From NCBI GenBank assembly GCA_020637335.1, contig JACJWC010000017.1, positions 1 to 64,000 of the forward strand: a stretch of 64,000 nt of DNA, given 5' to 3'. Each line of letters begins with the position of its first letter. Positions within the stretch are counted from its first letter, which is position 1. The notes beneath the pieces are model-generated. The model saw only the letters and a program-made list of their open reading frames with translations, did no database searches and had not been told where the DNA came from. Shown piece by piece: positions 8,949 to 17,797 of the stretch. Source of the stretch: Acidobacteriota bacterium (GTDB lineage: Bacteria > Acidobacteriota > Holophagae > Acanthopleuribacterales > Acanthopleuribacteraceae). Both the position numbers and the translations under genes were made by a program.

Positions 8949-10028
8949 TCAGGACGATTTTTCGGAAATCCGCACGGGGAATTTTTGCCTATAAGCACTG
9001 GGTGTCAGGCCAGTTTTGCGTTTAAAAGTGGCATTGAAGACCGATTTGCTGTTGAAGCCGACAGCGTACATGATTTCGCTTATGTTTTGCCCTTGATGTT
9101 CGGGGTCAGAGAAGTAACGTTTAGCCAATTCAACTCGCCAACTGTTAATGAAATCGGAGAAATTTTGTTGGAATCGGGCATTGAGGATGTGGGAGAGGTT
9201 CCTGGCTGAGAGCCCAAGTTGTTCGGCCAGTTCGGCCAGGGTCAGGTCGGGTTTGAGGAAAGGTTGAAGGGTACGCATATGGTCGTTGATGCGCTGCTCC
9301 CATTGGTTGTCCTGGGAAATATTTTCGCCTTCGGGTTGCAAGTTTACTTGCCATTCGCCCGCGGAAATTCCGGTGAAAATTTGCGGGAAACTCAAGCCTT
9401 TAAAGACCAGCAGATTGACGAAGGCAAGCAACGTTCCGAATAGAAGCGTGCCCAGCCACTCGCTCTGATGCCAGCCCCAGATGCGGCTCAAAAGGAATTG
9501 GCTCACGTCCAAGACAAATATCCCACAAAACAAGTAAATCAGGCGGCGTAACCAGTCCAATAGGAAAGGCGTGTCATCGGAGCGATGGGCCTTGAGATAG
9601 GAGCGAAAACGGGTCAATAGGCGGACAGTGAGCGCGAGGTAGAGGGCCATGACCGCAAAAATGCTGACCGCCAGGACCTGGATCGGAAAGCCCGGGAAAA
9701 GATGGTAGAGGCTAGGAATGATCAGCCAACCGACAAAGCTGAATGTGCGCAAACGAAGCGGCTCATCGGCGATAATGAGCGCTCGGGCGTACAGGTAAAA
9801 AAAAGGACCATACAAGAACGAACAGAAGTGGCGGATGTCAACCAACGCCAGATTGGACTGTGCTGCTACCAAATTAATCGCCATATGCAGGCCCAGATTG
9901 CCAATCAAGCCGATGAGCGAGAGTCGAATGGCGGGGCGCGTTCCCTGTCGGGTGACAAGGAATAGCAGCAAAAATCCGCATTGGGACACGATCAGCAGTT
10001 GGAGCAGTGACTGAAGGTTTGCGGCCAT
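8949..10028 (-). CDS. AraC-family regulator with seven-span membrane N-terminus
   Basis: This 359-residue protein has about seven hydrophobic segments in its first 225 residues and a soluble AraC-type DNA-binding domain at about 250-355. The second helix-turn-helix carries the family signature ISEIMYAVGFNSKSVFNATF followed by KRKTGLTPSAYRQKF. Membrane-anchored AraC proteins of this kind are common in Bacteroidetes and Acidobacteriota and presumably sense a signal in or across the membrane. The start is ATG 10028, with AAGG about nine bases upstream. It probably controls nearby genes; the TlpA-like gene downstream is one possibility. The signal is unknown. Confidence 0.9.
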   Translation of the reverse strand: MAANLQSLLQLLIVSQCGFLLLFLVTRQGTRPAIRLSLIGLIGNLGLHMAINLVAAQSNLALVDIRHFCSFLYGPFFYLYARALIIADEPLRLRTFSFVGWLIIPSLYHLFPGFPIQVLAVSIFAVMALYLALTVRLLTRFRSYLKAHRSDDTPFLLDWLRRLIYLFCGIFVLDVSQFLLSRIWGWHQSEWLGTLLFGTLLAFVNLLVFKGLSFPQIFTGISAGEWQVNLQPEGENISQDNQWEQRINDHMRTLQPFLKPDLTLAELAEQLGLSARNLSHILNARFQQNFSDFINSWRVELAKRYFSDPEHQGQNISEIMYAVGFNSKSVFNATFKRKTGLTPSAYRQKFPVRISEKSS

Positions 10029-10056
10029 TGCAACGTGCCTTGTCTTCAGAACGGGT

Positions 10057-11181
10057 TTAGGTGGACGGGATTTTCAGCAGGACTTTGCCACTGGCCTTAT
10101 CGGTTATTTCTACTTTCATGCCTGGGTGTTTTTGCAGTTCGGCTTGAACCTTGGCCTCAAAAACCTGACGGGCCATGGGCGGCATCTGGTCAACCGGAAA
10201 ATCGACTACTTGAACGACCGCTACTTGGTTTGCTTCTGTGTAACCGACCATTTTTGGGCCAATAATGGCATGGTTCCGGAAATAGGATTCCAGCGTGTCT
10301 GTCGCGGGAACTTGTGTTGATTCACGTGCAACGGATTGAACTGGTGGGGTCAGCGGTTCGCCTTCTGGGAGACGTGGCAGGTTGGGGCCTGGGGCGAGTT
10401 GGCGGCCAGATTCGGCTTCCACATCTTGTGCAGTGGCCCGAGCTTTGGCGGCATCTTCTTTGCGACCCATCTTGTCATAAACGAGCGCCATATTCGCATA
10501 CGCGTTAAACAGTGCGGGGAAAATCGCCACGGCTTTTTGGTACTGTTCAATCGCTTTTTCATTTTCGCCCGAATAGAAGTATTGGGTACCCAAATCCGTA
10601 TGAGCATTGGCATCATTGGGGAACTGGGCTAAATAGCGTTCGTAGGCCTGAATGGCGGATTCATGATCGTTTAATTCGTAATACACATCGGCCACGGCTT
10701 TCAAGGTATAGCCATGTTTGGGGTACATGTCTAAAACCCTTTGGTAGGGGCCAATCGCCTGGGCCAAAACCTCAGGCATTTTATGGCCGAGGGAAACAAA
10801 AAAATCGCCCAGGTCCAAAAGGTCACTGGCTTTTCCGGAGGCTGCTCTTTTGGTCAGATCCAAAAATAACTTTTTTTCCTGATCCGTCATGGCGCTCAGA
10901 ACATCGTTGCCGTTGTGGGTCTGTTGGTTACTGGCCGCCTGGTTTTGTGAACTCGATTGCGATCCATGTGCATGCGGATTGGCATTTTCAGCAACGGGCT
11001 CGGGCCCGCGCCAATCCATAAGTCTGGGTCCAAACAATGCAGTCGCCCCGCCAATCAAAAGCAAGCCCAACACATACGGAAGCCAAGTCCGCTGGGGTTG
11101 CATTGCGTGCCCGCATTTGGTGCAAAATTCCGGGCCCCGAGTCTGGGCGCCACAAGCCGTACAACGCATGGCCATTGTCAT
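10057..11181 (-). CDS. Zinc-ribbon, single-span membrane protein with TPR repeats
   Basis: This protein of about 374 residues starts with a zinc ribbon (CTACG ... FCTKCGHAM), then one membrane span (WLPYVLGLLLIGGATALFG), a Gly/Asn/Gln-rich linker and several tetratricopeptide repeats at about 120-270 (for example YERYLAQFPNDANAHTDLG). A C-terminal domain of about 90 residues is unassigned. TPRs imply a protein-interaction or scaffolding role. In this topology, with no signal peptide and a cytoplasmic zinc ribbon, the TPRs would lie in the periplasm. Starts at 11181, 11175 and 11169 are all possible; AAAGG and AGGG serve the first two. The gene diverges from the SLC13-type transporter across about 115 bp. 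Confidence 0.82.
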   Translation of the reverse strand: MTMAMRCTACGAQTRGPEFCTKCGHAMQPQRTWLPYVLGLLLIGGATALFGPRLMDWRGPEPVAENANPHAHGSQSSSQNQAASNQQTHNGNDVLSAMTDQEKKLFLDLTKRAASGKASDLLDLGDFFVSLGHKMPEVLAQAIGPYQRVLDMYPKHGYTLKAVADVYYELNDHESAIQAYERYLAQFPNDANAHTDLGTQYFYSGENEKAIEQYQKAVAIFPALFNAYANMALVYDKMGRKEDAAKARATAQDVEAESGRQLAPGPNLPRLPEGEPLTPPVQSVARESTQVPATDTLESYFRNHAIIGPKMVGYTEANQVAVVQVVDFPVDQMPPMARQVFEAKVQAELQKHPGMKVEITDKASGKVLLKIPST

Positions 11182-11298
11182 CCCTGCCTTTCTCAAACGC
11201 CCCATGCTATCACAGGCCGAAAGCATTTGCGCAGGGCCTTGCGATTCATTAGGATAGTTCTACCCGAATGGGCAAAAACGGTAGCGAAAAGGCCTGAC

Positions 11299-13080
11299 GT
11301 GAGTGGTGAAACCGTCATAATTCTTCTTTTGTGCAGCCTGTCCTTGGTCCTCTTTTTGACCCAGGTCATTCCTGTTTTGGTGACCACACTGCTGACCCTC
11401 TCCGCATTTGTGATTTTTGGGGTCATGCCGTTGGATGACGTCCTAATGGGATTTGCCAATCCGGCCACCCTAACCATTGCGGCCATGTTTGTCCTCAGCG
11501 AGGGTTTGATTCGGACGGGGTCATTGGACCCGTTGGCTGGTTTTATTGGGCGAACCAGCAAAAAAAGCCCGATTCGGTTATATCTCATGTTGGGCCTGGT
11601 CGTGATGTTTGGCTCTGCATTCGTCAATAACACGCCAATCGTGGTCATGATGATTCCCGTGGTTCTGACCCTGGCCCGCAATACTGGAATCCCACCCAGC
11701 AAATTGTTTATGCCACTCAGTTTTTTCTCTATTTTGGGCGGGACGTGTACCTTGATGGGGACCTCTACCAATTTGCTGATCGATGGTCTTTCTTCAAAGT
11801 TGGGCGGACCCCAACTGGGCATGTTCGATTTCTTACCGCTCGGGCTCATTTTTGCTGGCGTTGGTTTAGTCTACATCCTCCTGCTCGGCGGACGACTTTT
11901 ACCGGAACGCGACTCGCTCAGCTTTTTATTACCGGTCAAGCAACGCAAAAACTATGTCACCGAAGTGATCATCCCGCGCAGTAGCCATTTGGTTGGCAAA
12001 GAGATTTACCAAGCTTTCCCGCCTACAGGGGCCGTGCGGTTTCTGGATTTGCTGCGTAATGAAGAAGTGTATTTGGGCGAGCATGCACGCGGCATGACCA
12101 TTGAACCGGGCGATGCCTTGATTCTGGAAGGCGCGCCTCAGGACCTGACCAACCTCTTGGAGAGTCAGGGTGCAGAACTGGCTACGGTGGTGGAGGACGA
12201 AAACCGTGTTGCCATGCGCACCATGTCGTTGTTCCTGGTCGAGCTCTCGCTATTGCCCGACTCCATCTATGTCGGGCGCAAGTTGAAAGAGGTGGGCTTA
12301 AACAAACATTTTGGCGTGAAGGTCCTGGCTATCCAGCGCCACGGTAAACACCATCGCGTCCAGTTGCGCCAGATGACGCTTAAGCCTGGCGATCTCTTGT
12401 TGGTCCAGGCCCAGAATCGCGGTCTGGAATTGCTGCGTGAAACGGGCGAGTTCCTGGTAATTGAAGGTTTGGAGCAGAATGTGCGCAAGGTCTTTCACGC
12501 CAAACGGGCCCTTGCCATCATGATTGGCGTAGTGCTTTTAGCCTCGCTAAGCCCGATTCCCTTGGCCGTATGCGCCATGTTGGGTGCCGCGCTGATGATC
12601 CTGACCAACTGCCTGAAGCCCGTTGATGCCTACAACTCGGTGGACATGAACGTGATTTTTTTGCTGATTGGCACGATTCCGATTGGTTATGCCCTGGAAA
12701 GTTCAGGTTTAATGCATGCTTTTGTCATAAACCTCATGGATCTTTTCGGCAAAGAGAATCCGCTCCTGCTTTTGGCCGTTACCTTCTTTGTGACCAATAT
12801 TCTTACCGCCTTGTTATCCAATTCTTCGGTAGCGGTTTTGATGACGCCTTTTGCCTTGGGTCTGGCCAAAGATCTGGGCACTTCGCCCATGCCCTTCATC
12901 ATGGCGATTGCTTTCGCCGCCAGTACCTCCCTGGCCACACCGATTGGTTATCAGACCAATCTGATTGTGATGGGGCCTGGTGGGTACTCGTTCCGCGATT
13001 ATTTGATTGTTGGCCTACCGCTCAACTTGATTCTTTGGGTGCTGGCCATTATTTTTATTCCGATTTTTTGGCCGTTTTAA
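11299..13080 (+). CDS. SLC13/DASS-type ion:anion carrier with two RCK_C domains
   Basis: This 593-residue inner-membrane protein has an N-terminal transport half with about five spans (1-200). Two cytoplasmic RCK_C (TrkA-C) domains follow (about 217-300 and 310-385), then a second transport half (about 395-593). The paired re-entrant loop motifs VNNTPIVVMMIP and SNSSVAVLMTP are typical of sodium-coupled sulfate and dicarboxylate carriers of this fold. The substrate (sulfate, dicarboxylate or other anion) cannot be read. The frame stays open for 114 codons upstream, but that part overlaps the divergent zinc-ribbon gene and is low-complexity. I chose GTG 11299, with AAAAGG six bases before it and the first hydrophobic segment right after it. 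The 3' end overlaps the convergent gene by 26 bp. Confidence 0.88.
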   Translation: MSGETVIILLLCSLSLVLFLTQVIPVLVTTLLTLSAFVIFGVMPLDDVLMGFANPATLTIAAMFVLSEGLIRTGSLDPLAGFIGRTSKKSPIRLYLMLGLVVMFGSAFVNNTPIVVMMIPVVLTLARNTGIPPSKLFMPLSFFSILGGTCTLMGTSTNLLIDGLSSKLGGPQLGMFDFLPLGLIFAGVGLVYILLLGGRLLPERDSLSFLLPVKQRKNYVTEVIIPRSSHLVGKEIYQAFPPTGAVRFLDLLRNEEVYLGEHARGMTIEPGDALILEGAPQDLTNLLESQGAELATVVEDENRVAMRTMSLFLVELSLLPDSIYVGRKLKEVGLNKHFGVKVLAIQRHGKHHRVQLRQMTLKPGDLLLVQAQNRGLELLRETGEFLVIEGLEQNVRKVFHAKRALAIMIGVVLLASLSPIPLAVCAMLGAALMILTNCLKPVDAYNSVDMNVIFLLIGTIPIGYALESSGLMHAFVINLMDLFGKENPLLLLAVTFFVTNILTALLSNSSVAVLMTPFALGLAKDLGTSPMPFIMAIAFAASTSLATPIGYQTNLIVMGPGGYSFRDYLIVGLPLNLILWVLAIIFIPIFWPF

Positions 13081-13705
13081 ACAGGATCTCGTACAGCCAT
13101 TCGTAAAAGCCGTAGAGGGGTTTTTCCTCGCGGTTCAGCCCGTCATAGCGATAAAGCAAGTCGGGAATTAAGACCAGCAGGACCCAAAACAAATGACCCG
13201 GGTGAATCCCGACCAAGGCTGCACCTGCTGGACCCGTGAAATTCAAAATGGCCATTAACGCCATGGCCAGCACGACTGCGCTTACTTCAACTTTAAAGGA
13301 AAGGTCTGTAGCTGTATAGGCGGTCCAGCCCAGCCGATCTTCGAGTTTTTCTTTGAATTCGGACCACAAGAATCCGACCATGGGCAGCAGGAAAACCAGC
13401 AACACGCCGATGGACTTTTGGGTTTTGACCAGCCTGCGTGTCTTGGCAAAATGCAGGCTGAACTCTGGTGTGAAATGAATTTGACCGCCCGGGATTTCCG
13501 TATCGTCCGGAGACCAGGGGCGTAAGGTGTAGTGGTAACTCCCGCCTGGCAAACTCATTTTATTGGCCACAAAAAAGGCACGGCCCTCAAAAACAATCTG
13601 AAATTTGCGGTGGGCGCGCACCTCAAATTCGGGATAGGCATTGGGCGATTGGACGATTAGGTCGGTGCCTTGCCAGTTCAAGCGGTCGTGGCCAATGGTC
13701 TGCAT
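13055..13705 (-). CDS. Predicted membrane protein of unknown function
   Basis: This 216-residue protein has a soluble, beta-rich N-terminal part of about 95 residues (for example FEVRAHRKFQIVFEGRAFFV), followed by three to four hydrophobic segments (VLLVFLLPMVGFLW, VSAVVLAMALMAILNF, HLFWVLLVLIPDLLY) and a basic C-terminus. I do not recognise a family. The ATG at 13705 uses the last base of the NAD synthetase stop codon; a GTG one codon earlier is also possible, and GGAGGA lies within the end of nadE. The two genes are therefore translationally coupled, although no functional link to NAD synthesis is evident. Its end overlaps the convergent SLC13-type gene by 26 bp. Confidence 0.75.
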   Translation of the reverse strand: MQTIGHDRLNWQGTDLIVQSPNAYPEFEVRAHRKFQIVFEGRAFFVANKMSLPGGSYHYTLRPWSPDDTEIPGGQIHFTPEFSLHFAKTRRLVKTQKSIGVLLVFLLPMVGFLWSEFKEKLEDRLGWTAYTATDLSFKVEVSAVVLAMALMAILNFTGPAGAALVGIHPGHLFWVLLVLIPDLLYRYDGLNREEKPLYGFYEWLYEILFKTAKKSE

Positions 13706-15639
13706 CACTCCTCCTGAGGCTTAAACACCTCTTTGAGCTCTGCGCATTCCACTGCAAAGGCGCCATTGAGAATTGGGAAGCGCGCCCATGTCTTGGGATC
13801 CAGATTTTGGTCATCCAGATGGAAGGCTGGCGCATAACGTTCGCGTTTCCATTGACTGGTGGCGAACAAACGGAAAAATTTGCGCGTCCAGGCGAGGCAT
13901 TCCTCCGCACTGCCCACCTCGTGTTCCATCAACTCATTAAAGGCAGTCTGAGGATCACAATGGTCCGAAGTCATTAGCTTTTCAAGGATGTCGAGGACCA
14001 AGTAGGGCATCAGGTCGCCTTCATCGGTTTGTGATTGGGTCGTGGGCCGCAGCTCGGCGGTTGGTTGTTGTTCGTTGACAAAGTGCAAGGCGGGCACGGC
14101 CGGATAACCCTTGACTGCACCTTGCTGCATGCGTACCAGCCAGCGGCGTAGGTAGGTTTTTTGGACACCGGCGATGGGCGAGAGTGAGCCGCAGGTATCG
14201 CCATCCATGGTGGCGTAACCGACCGCGACCTCCGAGCGATTGGAGGTGGAGAGCAGTAAGCGATTCTCCAAATTGGCCAACATCCAAACACCGGGCCCGC
14301 GCACACGTGCCTGGATATTTTGTAAGGTGATGTCGTGTTTTTTCCAATCCCATTCGAGACCCGTTGCGCGGCTGATCAGGCCTTTATAGCCTTCGACCAA
14401 AAAGTCGACATCCCAATCATAGTGACGTGCGCCAAGTGCCTTGGCCAAGGCTTCTGCCGCCTGTGCGGTGACCGGCCCCGAATTGCGAGTGCTCTGATAG
14501 GCAGTGACGAGCAGGTGCCCGACCAACTGTTCTGCGGTCTCAATTTGATCCCAGAGAGGGAAACGCGGCCAGGCGGCTTTGCGTTGTTCCAAGGTCAATT
14601 CTTTTAAAACGCGGGTGGCCATGGCCCAGACCAAAACGGCGACACTGGAAGAATCAACTCCACCTGAAAGCGAAACGACGAAGCCGTTGGTGCCGCTTTT
14701 GCGCAAATAATCCCAAAGCGCCAGGGAAGCGGATTCGACAAAGGCTTGATCATAGTCGGCAGGAACGCGCTTGGTCTGGGTTTTGATTTGGGCGGGCGCG
14801 GGTACAGGGTTGTTAACGTGCAGACGGATCGATTCAACGGCACGCGGTTCGTACTCAAAGTCGTAACACACAGTGTTCCATTCCTGCAGGCCCAAGGCCC
14901 TGCTGCGCTGAACCACTTCGCCATTGCGGGCGAATAATAGCTCTCCATCGTAAATGGCGCGACCGGACTCATTGCCAACCAAATTGGCGTAGGCGTAGCC
15001 GAAGGGGAATCGCTTGGAACTACCGGAAACTATCTCCTCGCGGATCCGGTCCTTGCCCAAGGAAAAATGGCTGGCCGATGCATTAAAAATCATGTGTGCA
15101 TCGCGCAATAAACGACAGGGTCGCAGGTCATCGGCGACCCAGGCGTCCTCGCAGATCTCGCAGCCAAACACGAATCCGTTGACATCGAAGAGGTACGAGC
15201 CCAGGGTCATTTCCTGGTCGTAGAGCTGACGGCGCTCTTTGCGGCCGCTTGGCCAAGCCGTAAACCAGCGCGGCTCGTAATGAATGCCTTCGCGCGCCAG
15301 ATAAGATTTGAGGACCAGCGCCTTGATGCTGCCTTGGTTCAGGACGGCCAGCGCGTTATAGCATTTGCCATCAATGAAAACTGGCAAGCCAACCAATACG
15401 ACCATCTCGGGCGCCTCATCTGCCATGGCCTTGACCATTTCAAAGGAGCGTTTAGAAACATGCGGATGAAAGAAAAAGTCCTCGCAGCCATAGCCGCTGA
15501 TGGCGAGTTCTGGCAGACACAGCACTTGGGCACCTTCCGCGCGTGCTTGACGGATCGCAAGGCGTAAACGCAAATCATTGCCTTGCCAATCCAAAGGTGT
15601 CTGATTAACGGATGCGAGTGCCAGACGCAATACTGCCAT
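13705..15639 (-). CDS. nadE: Glutamine-dependent NAD+ synthetase
   Basis: This 644-residue cytosolic enzyme makes NAD+ from deamido-NAD+, ATP and glutamine. The N-terminal nitrilase-type glutaminase domain (about 1-270) carries a probable catalytic triad: Glu44 (LPELAISGYG), Lys111 and Cys163 (CEICEDAW). The C-terminal synthetase domain carries the PP-loop SGGVDSS at about 320-327. Other synthetase motifs follow (STSNRSEVAVGYATMDGD, SLSPIAGVQKT). The length matches two-domain NadE enzymes. ATG 15639 has GGGAG six bases upstream; a TTG five codons earlier is less likely. It follows the PilZ gene by 11 bp and is coupled to the membrane protein downstream. Confidence 0.96.
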   Translation of the reverse strand: MAVLRLALASVNQTPLDWQGNDLRLRLAIRQARAEGAQVLCLPELAISGYGCEDFFFHPHVSKRSFEMVKAMADEAPEMVVLVGLPVFIDGKCYNALAVLNQGSIKALVLKSYLAREGIHYEPRWFTAWPSGRKERRQLYDQEMTLGSYLFDVNGFVFGCEICEDAWVADDLRPCRLLRDAHMIFNASASHFSLGKDRIREEIVSGSSKRFPFGYAYANLVGNESGRAIYDGELLFARNGEVVQRSRALGLQEWNTVCYDFEYEPRAVESIRLHVNNPVPAPAQIKTQTKRVPADYDQAFVESASLALWDYLRKSGTNGFVVSLSGGVDSSSVAVLVWAMATRVLKELTLEQRKAAWPRFPLWDQIETAEQLVGHLLVTAYQSTRNSGPVTAQAAEALAKALGARHYDWDVDFLVEGYKGLISRATGLEWDWKKHDITLQNIQARVRGPGVWMLANLENRLLLSTSNRSEVAVGYATMDGDTCGSLSPIAGVQKTYLRRWLVRMQQGAVKGYPAVPALHFVNEQQPTAELRPTTQSQTDEGDLMPYLVLDILEKLMTSDHCDPQTAFNELMEHEVGSAEECLAWTRKFFRLFATSQWKRERYAPAFHLDDQNLDPKTWARFPILNGAFAVECAELKEVFKPQEE

Positions 15640-15650
15640 TTTGTTCTCCC

Positions 15651-16778
15651 TCAACGAGCGTGAATGTGGTCCATTATGGATTCGACGTGTTTGAATGTAC
15701 TCAATGTACGTTTTTGACTGGTGTCGAGATAGGCCAAATGGGGGACTGATCCAGTCGCCAATTTTTGATTTTCTTCAAGCGGTTCGTTGCCAAAAAAGAC
15801 GATAGGGATGGCGGATCCCAGAGTACTGCAGAATTTTCGGGTGAAGGAGGCTTGGCGTGCGTCCTGGTTATCCAAGTGGATCAGGAGCAAAGCTGGATTA
15901 GATGCCAATGCCATGCGCACGTTGGTCACATTCAGGTCCGAGGTCAAAATATCAAACTTGCGCGAGAGGCAGCGGCTCAGGAAATCCACATCGTCTTGAT
16001 TGGGTCCAATAATCAAAATACTGTTGGGATGCGGTTCCTGGCGGGTGACCAGGGTTGCAGGCTGAGCCATTGCCCCACTGGGGTTCCGCACTTCTGTTTC
16101 TCGGGAAGCCATTCGAAAAATCCACTGATTCAAGCGGTCTTGGGCAAAGTCGCCCAAGCCGACAAATTTGACGCCCAAATGGTGGGTGGTCGGCAAAGCC
16201 GTTTTGGGCAGGTGGGTCAAATGACAGATTTCAGCTTCGCACGAGATTTTAAAGTCATCCTCTAACTGCAGGTCCAGGTGGATCAGATCGCCGCGTTGCA
16301 GGTTGTCGCGTTCCAATTGGCCGGTATCACGCAAATTGAAACCCACGCCTCCGGAACTGATATCGACCAAAAATGCCGTAAAAAGCTGCATCCCCGCTGT
16401 TGAAAAAACCAACCGGGCTGTGATGGGCACGTGCGTTACCCGGCGAACTCGACGCTTTTCGTCCTTGGTCAAAAGAGCTGGCATGATGAACTTCAGACCG
16501 CGTACATTTTCGATGGTGGCAAGGCCCACAAACTGGCAGCGGCCCTTCAGCAATGTGTCGCGAAAAGGGAAATAGAGAATGGCGGCCTGATTGCGTAAAG
16601 CAGCCAAATTGTCGACGATGCTGAGCGTGTTTTCCAAATACAGGTGTGGCGGATGGACCTCCAGAAAAACGGAGGAAATGTGTGTTTGGGCAAAGGACAA
16701 TCGGACGGGTGCGTGGCGGGCGCACACTGCTTTTAGAATTGGCAAGGGATTGGGTTTCTTAGAGCTAAATAACGCCAT
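15651..16778 (-). CDS. PilZ-domain protein with degenerate receiver domain
   Basis: This 375-residue cytoplasmic protein has an N-terminal YcgR-like region (about 1-105). A PilZ domain follows (about 107-225) with both c-di-GMP-binding motifs: RRVRR and DISSGGVGF. A C-terminal receiver-like domain (about 250-372, starting SILIIGPNQDD) closes the protein. In that receiver, the position expected to hold the phospho-acceptor Asp appears to be His (ALLLIHLDNQD), and the conserved Lys region reads AYLDTSQK, so it is probably not phosphorylated. The protein is likely a c-di-GMP effector; in the family these act on motility, secretion or surface polysaccharide. The start is ATG 16778 with AGGTGA upstream. 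It is first in a unit with nadE. Confidence 0.85.
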   Translation of the reverse strand: MALFSSKKPNPLPILKAVCARHAPVRLSFAQTHISSVFLEVHPPHLYLENTLSIVDNLAALRNQAAILYFPFRDTLLKGRCQFVGLATIENVRGLKFIMPALLTKDEKRRVRRVTHVPITARLVFSTAGMQLFTAFLVDISSGGVGFNLRDTGQLERDNLQRGDLIHLDLQLEDDFKISCEAEICHLTHLPKTALPTTHHLGVKFVGLGDFAQDRLNQWIFRMASRETEVRNPSGAMAQPATLVTRQEPHPNSILIIGPNQDDVDFLSRCLSRKFDILTSDLNVTNVRMALASNPALLLIHLDNQDARQASFTRKFCSTLGSAIPIVFFGNEPLEENQKLATGSVPHLAYLDTSQKRTLSTFKHVESIMDHIHAR

Positions 16779-16807
16779 GGGTTCACCTGGCCTATTTTAC
16801 GCACAAA

Positions 16808-17797
16808 TCAGGACTTTGCGCGATGATCCGTCTGACAGAAATGGCCAAGGAACGCTTCAATCCAATCCGAAAAAGAGCCCCCGTTTTGCATGGCCGCAAA
16901 GGCCTGCTGTTGAAAATCCCCATATTCAGGGTGGGCTTGCAGCGCCTCCAATAAGGCAGTGGCCCAATCCTGGCCAAACCAATAGGCCGCCTGGTCGCTT
17001 CGCTGTTGTTGCCATAACCCGGATTTTTGGAGCAGGTCACGGTGTTTTTGGATGGTGGACCAAACCTCCTCCAGGCCAGTTCCCTGAAGTCCACTTGCAG
17101 GCAGAACGGGCACTTGCCAGCCTTGAAAACGCGGTCGCATAAGGGATAGCGCGGAACGGTAATCGTTCAAGGCCCGATTGACAGCAGCAGCATCTGGCTG
17201 ATCGATCTTGTTGACGACCAGACAGTCGGCCATTTCCAAAATCCCGCGTTTGATGCCCTGCATTTCGTCACCGGCATTGGGCAGCATCAGGACCAAGAAG
17301 AAATCGACCATTTTGGCCACTTCAATCTCGGACTGGCCAACCCCAACCGTTTCAATCAGAACCACATCGTAGCCGGCAGCGTGTAACAAGGCTGCATTTT
17401 CGTGGGTTCGTCGGGCCACACCGCCTAAGGAGCCGGCACTGGGACTGGGTCGGATAAAGGCGTTGGCATGAGCTGACAGGTCGGGCATACGCACTTTATC
17501 GCCCAAAATACTGCCGCCACTAATACGCGAGGAAGGGTCGACCGCGAGTACAGCCACCTTGTGGCCCTTCTCGATGAGCAGCAAGCCAAATCGTTCAATA
17601 AAGGTACTTTTTCCGACGCCGGGCACACCACTGATGCCAATCCGAATGCCGGATGTTGCCATCCGGCGTGCTTGGGCCACCAAGTTCACGGCCTGATGGC
17701 GTTGATCGGGTCGTGTGCTCTCAATCAGTGTAATGGCCCGGGCCAATGCCCTTCGATTGCCGGCTTGAATGGCTTCCAACCACTCGGCCTCGTTCAT
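16808..17797 (-). CDS. meaB: Methylmalonyl-CoA mutase-associated GTPase MeaB
   Basis: This 329-residue cytoplasmic G3E-type GTPase protects methylmalonyl-CoA mutase and gates its adenosylcobalamin cofactor. The P-loop [10 protein letters not shown] is at about 54-63. It is followed by [18 protein letters not shown], the switch region [12 protein letters not shown] and the base-specificity motif NKID. The length is normal. The ATG at 17797 overlaps the mutase stop codon (ATGA, four bases), so the two are translationally coupled, in line with their known physical partnership. Confidence 0.95.
   Translation of the reverse strand: MNEAEWLEAIQAGNRRALARAITLIESTRPDQRHQAVNLVAQARRMATSGIRIGISGVPGVGKSTFIERFGLLLIEKGHKVAVLAVDPSSRISGGSILGDKVRMPDLSAHANAFIRPSPSAGSLGGVARRTHENAALLHAAGYDVVLIETVGVGQSEIEVAKMVDFFLVLMLPNAGDEMQGIKRGILEMADCLVVNKIDQPDAAAVNRALNDYRSALSLMRPRFQGWQVPVLPASGLQGTGLEEVWSTIQKHRDLLQKSGLWQQQRSDQAAYWFGQDWATALLEALQAHPEYGDFQQQAFAAMQNGGSFSDWIEAFLGHFCQTDHRAKS

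Noticed and set aside
10957..11298. A 114-codon upstream extension of the SLC13-type carrier
   Set aside because: It lies wholly or mostly over the divergent zinc-ribbon gene and upstream of it, has no membrane or domain features, and begins with TTG. GTG 11299 has a ribosome site and leads into the first membrane segment.
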